A DNA stretch of 6,724 bases from Desulfurococcales archaeon. GTDB taxonomy: Archaea > Thermoproteota > Thermoprotei_A > Sulfolobales > Desulfurococcaceae. The notes below the pieces were generated by a model, which did not search any database, was not told where the DNA came from, and saw nothing but the letters and a program-made list of their open reading frames with translations. Shown in pieces: positions 5,293 to 6,724 of this stretch (position 1 is its first letter; every line of letters starts with the position of its first letter). A program made the translations under genes and the position numbers. The DNA is taken from NCBI GenBank assembly GCA_027028805.1, contig JALVHX010000274.1, positions 1-6,724 of the forward strand, read 5' to 3'.

Positions 5293-6663
5293 TTACTTCT
5301 TACTGCTATTCTTTTCACGTATATTATTCATACATTCAACTATTTCCGCATCAGATACTATAGCAATCCTTCTATTAAAGGATTTCCAGATTATAAATAA
5401 ATCTTTTATCTCATTATCAGTTATTTTCGGCTCATATGTTATTACTATATCACCATAATGTACTATAGAATCTATTTTATATGGATAGTTATAGTGTATA
5501 TAATAAAACGATGTTACACCCATATATCTTAGTTGTAACGAAATATTATATAAATACCACATTATATTTTCATGTCTTTTTAGATCTATTAATAATCTTA
5601 TTCCTCTAATTATTAATAAGTCTATTTTATTTTTTGTTAATATTCTTATAAATTTATTATATAATTCCGACATTGGAAATAATAATGGATTCAATGAATA
5701 ATGTATATTAATTATTTTATCTATAATATTTTCATTATATCCTAGGCTCTTTAACAACTTTTTCATTCTACAAATCATAGCGCTTGCAGGTATGTCGTAG
5801 CTTATTATTCCCATCTTAAGACCATACTCCGCAGCTAATAATAAAGGCAGGCCATAATAGGCATCTGGCGTGTTAGTTGTCAATGGATATAATAACATGA
5901 CTTGACTACCTTTATAGATCCCACCTAGTGTTCTATCGATATTTCTACAGGGTAATCTCATCTTTTTACCAGATATAATAGCCGGTATTTGTTCTAGCAT
6001 GGGCGGTGAATACGCTGAGATCAACTCGTGCTCGGTTATGCTAAATGGTATCTCACCTAATACTATCCTTCTGCCCCTGATTTTTCGAAATACAAGGCTT
6101 CTCGTCAACAGGCCATTAATAGTCCTCGTACGTAGCTCTATGAACGCATCAGCTATATACTCCAATATGCTTGGAGCTTTCTCATGTCTCGATAGATCTT
6201 CTATTAATATTAATAATCCCTTACTATGGCTACTTATTTCATAAAGAGAGGCGTGTAGAAAATTCCTTGCCTCAGCATCACTAAGCCATTCTAAGAGGCT
6301 TGTAATGGAGTCAACTACTACTATATCATAACCCCGGTTCATTAGATAGTCCTTTATCACCTCTGAAATCATTATCACCGTTTCCTGGCCCTTAATGGCT
6401 TCAAAATACATGAACTCAAATTTTCCCCTCGGAATCCGCTGGAGATCAATGCCAAGCATTTTCATATACATAAAGAACTTTTCTGGAGTCTCAGCCACGC
6501 TAATATATAGGGCTTTAGAACCCCTCTCAACCATGTTAGTATAAACTATCTTTGTAGCGAGAGTAGTTTTACCTGTACCAGGCTCACCAGCTATAACGAG
6601 CAACGTGCCTGGAGGAAATCCGCGAACTATATCATCGATCCCCGAAACACCTGTTTTATACAT
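5293..6663 (-). CDS. Two-domain KaiC-like ATPase with a degenerate second domain
   Basis: A 456-residue soluble protein of the RecA/KaiC superfamily. Domain 1 (about 1-215) is intact: the KaiC-type opening TGVSGIDDIVRGFPPG, Walker A GEPGTGKTT (26-34, Lys32), SVAETPEKF (55-63), where KaiC usually has a Glu pair but only Glu58 remains, and Walker B DIVVVDSI (113-120, Asp118). Domain 2 (about 232-435) starts with a recognisable copy, RNIDRTLGGIYKGSQVMLL (240-258). The P-loop position then reads YPLTTNTPDAYY, and the Walker B position reads DLLIIRG (348-354) with Arg353 where Asp is expected. It is thus unlikely to bind ATP in the usual way. The ATG is fixed by an in-frame TAA two codons upstream and has a GGGGG ribosome site 8 nt away. 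The 3' half is far more AT-rich than the rest. The substrate is unknown. It may be a signalling or regulatory ATPase. RadA is excluded because its N-terminal HhH domain is absent. ArlH/FlaH is less likely, as it is normally single-domain. Confidence 0.88.
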   Translation of the reverse strand: MYKTGVSGIDDIVRGFPPGTLLVIAGEPGTGKTTLATKIVYTNMVERGSKALYISVAETPEKFFMYMKMLGIDLQRIPRGKFEFMYFEAIKGQETVIMISEVIKDYLMNRGYDIVVVDSITSLLEWLSDAEARNFLHASLYEISSHSKGLLILIEDLSRHEKAPSILEYIADAFIELRTRTINGLLTRSLVFRKIRGRRIVLGEIPFSITEHELISAYSPPMLEQIPAIISGKKMRLPCRNIDRTLGGIYKGSQVMLLYPLTTNTPDAYYGLPLLLAAEYGLKMGIISYDIPASAMICRMKKLLKSLGYNENIIDKIINIHYSLNPLLFPMSELYNKFIRILTKNKIDLLIIRGIRLLIDLKRHENIMWYLYNISLQLRYMGVTSFYYIHYNYPYKIDSIVHYGDIVITYEPKITDNEIKDLFIIWKSFNRRIAIVSDAEIVECMNNIREKNSSKK

Positions 6664-6671
6664 AACTTATA

Positions 6672-6692
6672 CCCCCACGGTCTAGCCGGGGG
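6672..6692 (-). promoter_or_regulatory. GC-rich leader hairpin that covers the ribosome site of the KaiC-like gene
   Basis: On the minus strand CCCC (6692-6689) pairs with GGGG (6676-6673), and CGG pairs with CCG inside it, with a one-base bulge and a 5-nt CTAGA loop. The GGGGG that serves as Shine-Dalgarno forms the 3' arm, so folding would hide it. The fold is plain in an otherwise AT-rich neighbourhood; the regulatory role is inference. Confidence 0.5.
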
Positions 6693-6724
6693 CACAATTC
6701 CCTTGATATCCAACTATCATATTT

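Noticed and set aside
5293..6663. Identification as RadA recombinase or ArlH
   Set aside because: There is no N-terminal helix-hairpin-helix domain as in RadA. The two-domain layout and the KaiC-type opening fit KaiC-like proteins better than single-domain ArlH.
1..6724. tRNA, rRNA, CRISPR array, insertion sequence or C/D box RNA
   Set aside because: The non-coding stretches are short (the longest is 227 bp). None shows a cloverleaf, spaced direct repeats, terminal inverted repeats or paired C and D boxes that I could find by eye.

Overview
The window looks like chromosome of a hyperthermophilic archaeon of the Thermoproteota (crenarchaeal side), plausibly a Desulfurococcales relative. The reasons are a top6B-top6A pair whose proteins resemble Sulfolobus topoisomerase VI as I remember it, archaeal Shine-Dalgarno sequences, a class III (prepilin) signal peptide, many ATA and AGA/AGG codons, a TTG start and very compact spacing. 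I cannot name a genus from the sequence alone.

Layout. Positions 1-1403 (minus) hold the N-terminal 467 codons of a type II/IV secretion-type ATPase of the archaeal pilus family; its 3' end lies off the left edge. Just upstream of it on the same strand, 1442-1846 encodes a small type IV pilin-like protein, so the two form a pilin-ATPase operon. A 227-bp divergent intergenic region (1847-2073) separates this operon from top6B (2074-3924, plus) and top6A (3966-5273, plus). These encode the ATPase and the DNA-cleaving subunit of topoisomerase VI, and both look complete and active. Convergent with top6A, and only 19 bp from it, is a two-domain KaiC-like RecA-fold ATPase (5293-6663, minus). Its leader contains a GC-rich hairpin over the ribosome binding site. 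The window ends 61 bp upstream of that start.

How the genes work together. TopVI B binds ATP, dimerises and clamps the crossing duplex, while TopVI A makes the double-strand break through its active-site tyrosine. The ATPase would power assembly of filaments built from the pilin. The KaiC-like protein has no obvious operon partner here, and its role is unknown.

The most unusual points are in known families rather than a wholly new system. TopVI B carries an extra block of about 65 residues that looks like a second, diverged copy of its H2TH domain, and TopVI A carries two matching-lineage insertions. The KaiC-like protein has an intact first ATPase domain but a second domain that has lost both its P-loop and its Walker B aspartate, in a stretch of strikingly AT-rich DNA. 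I saw no tRNA, rRNA, CRISPR array, insertion sequence or integration site.
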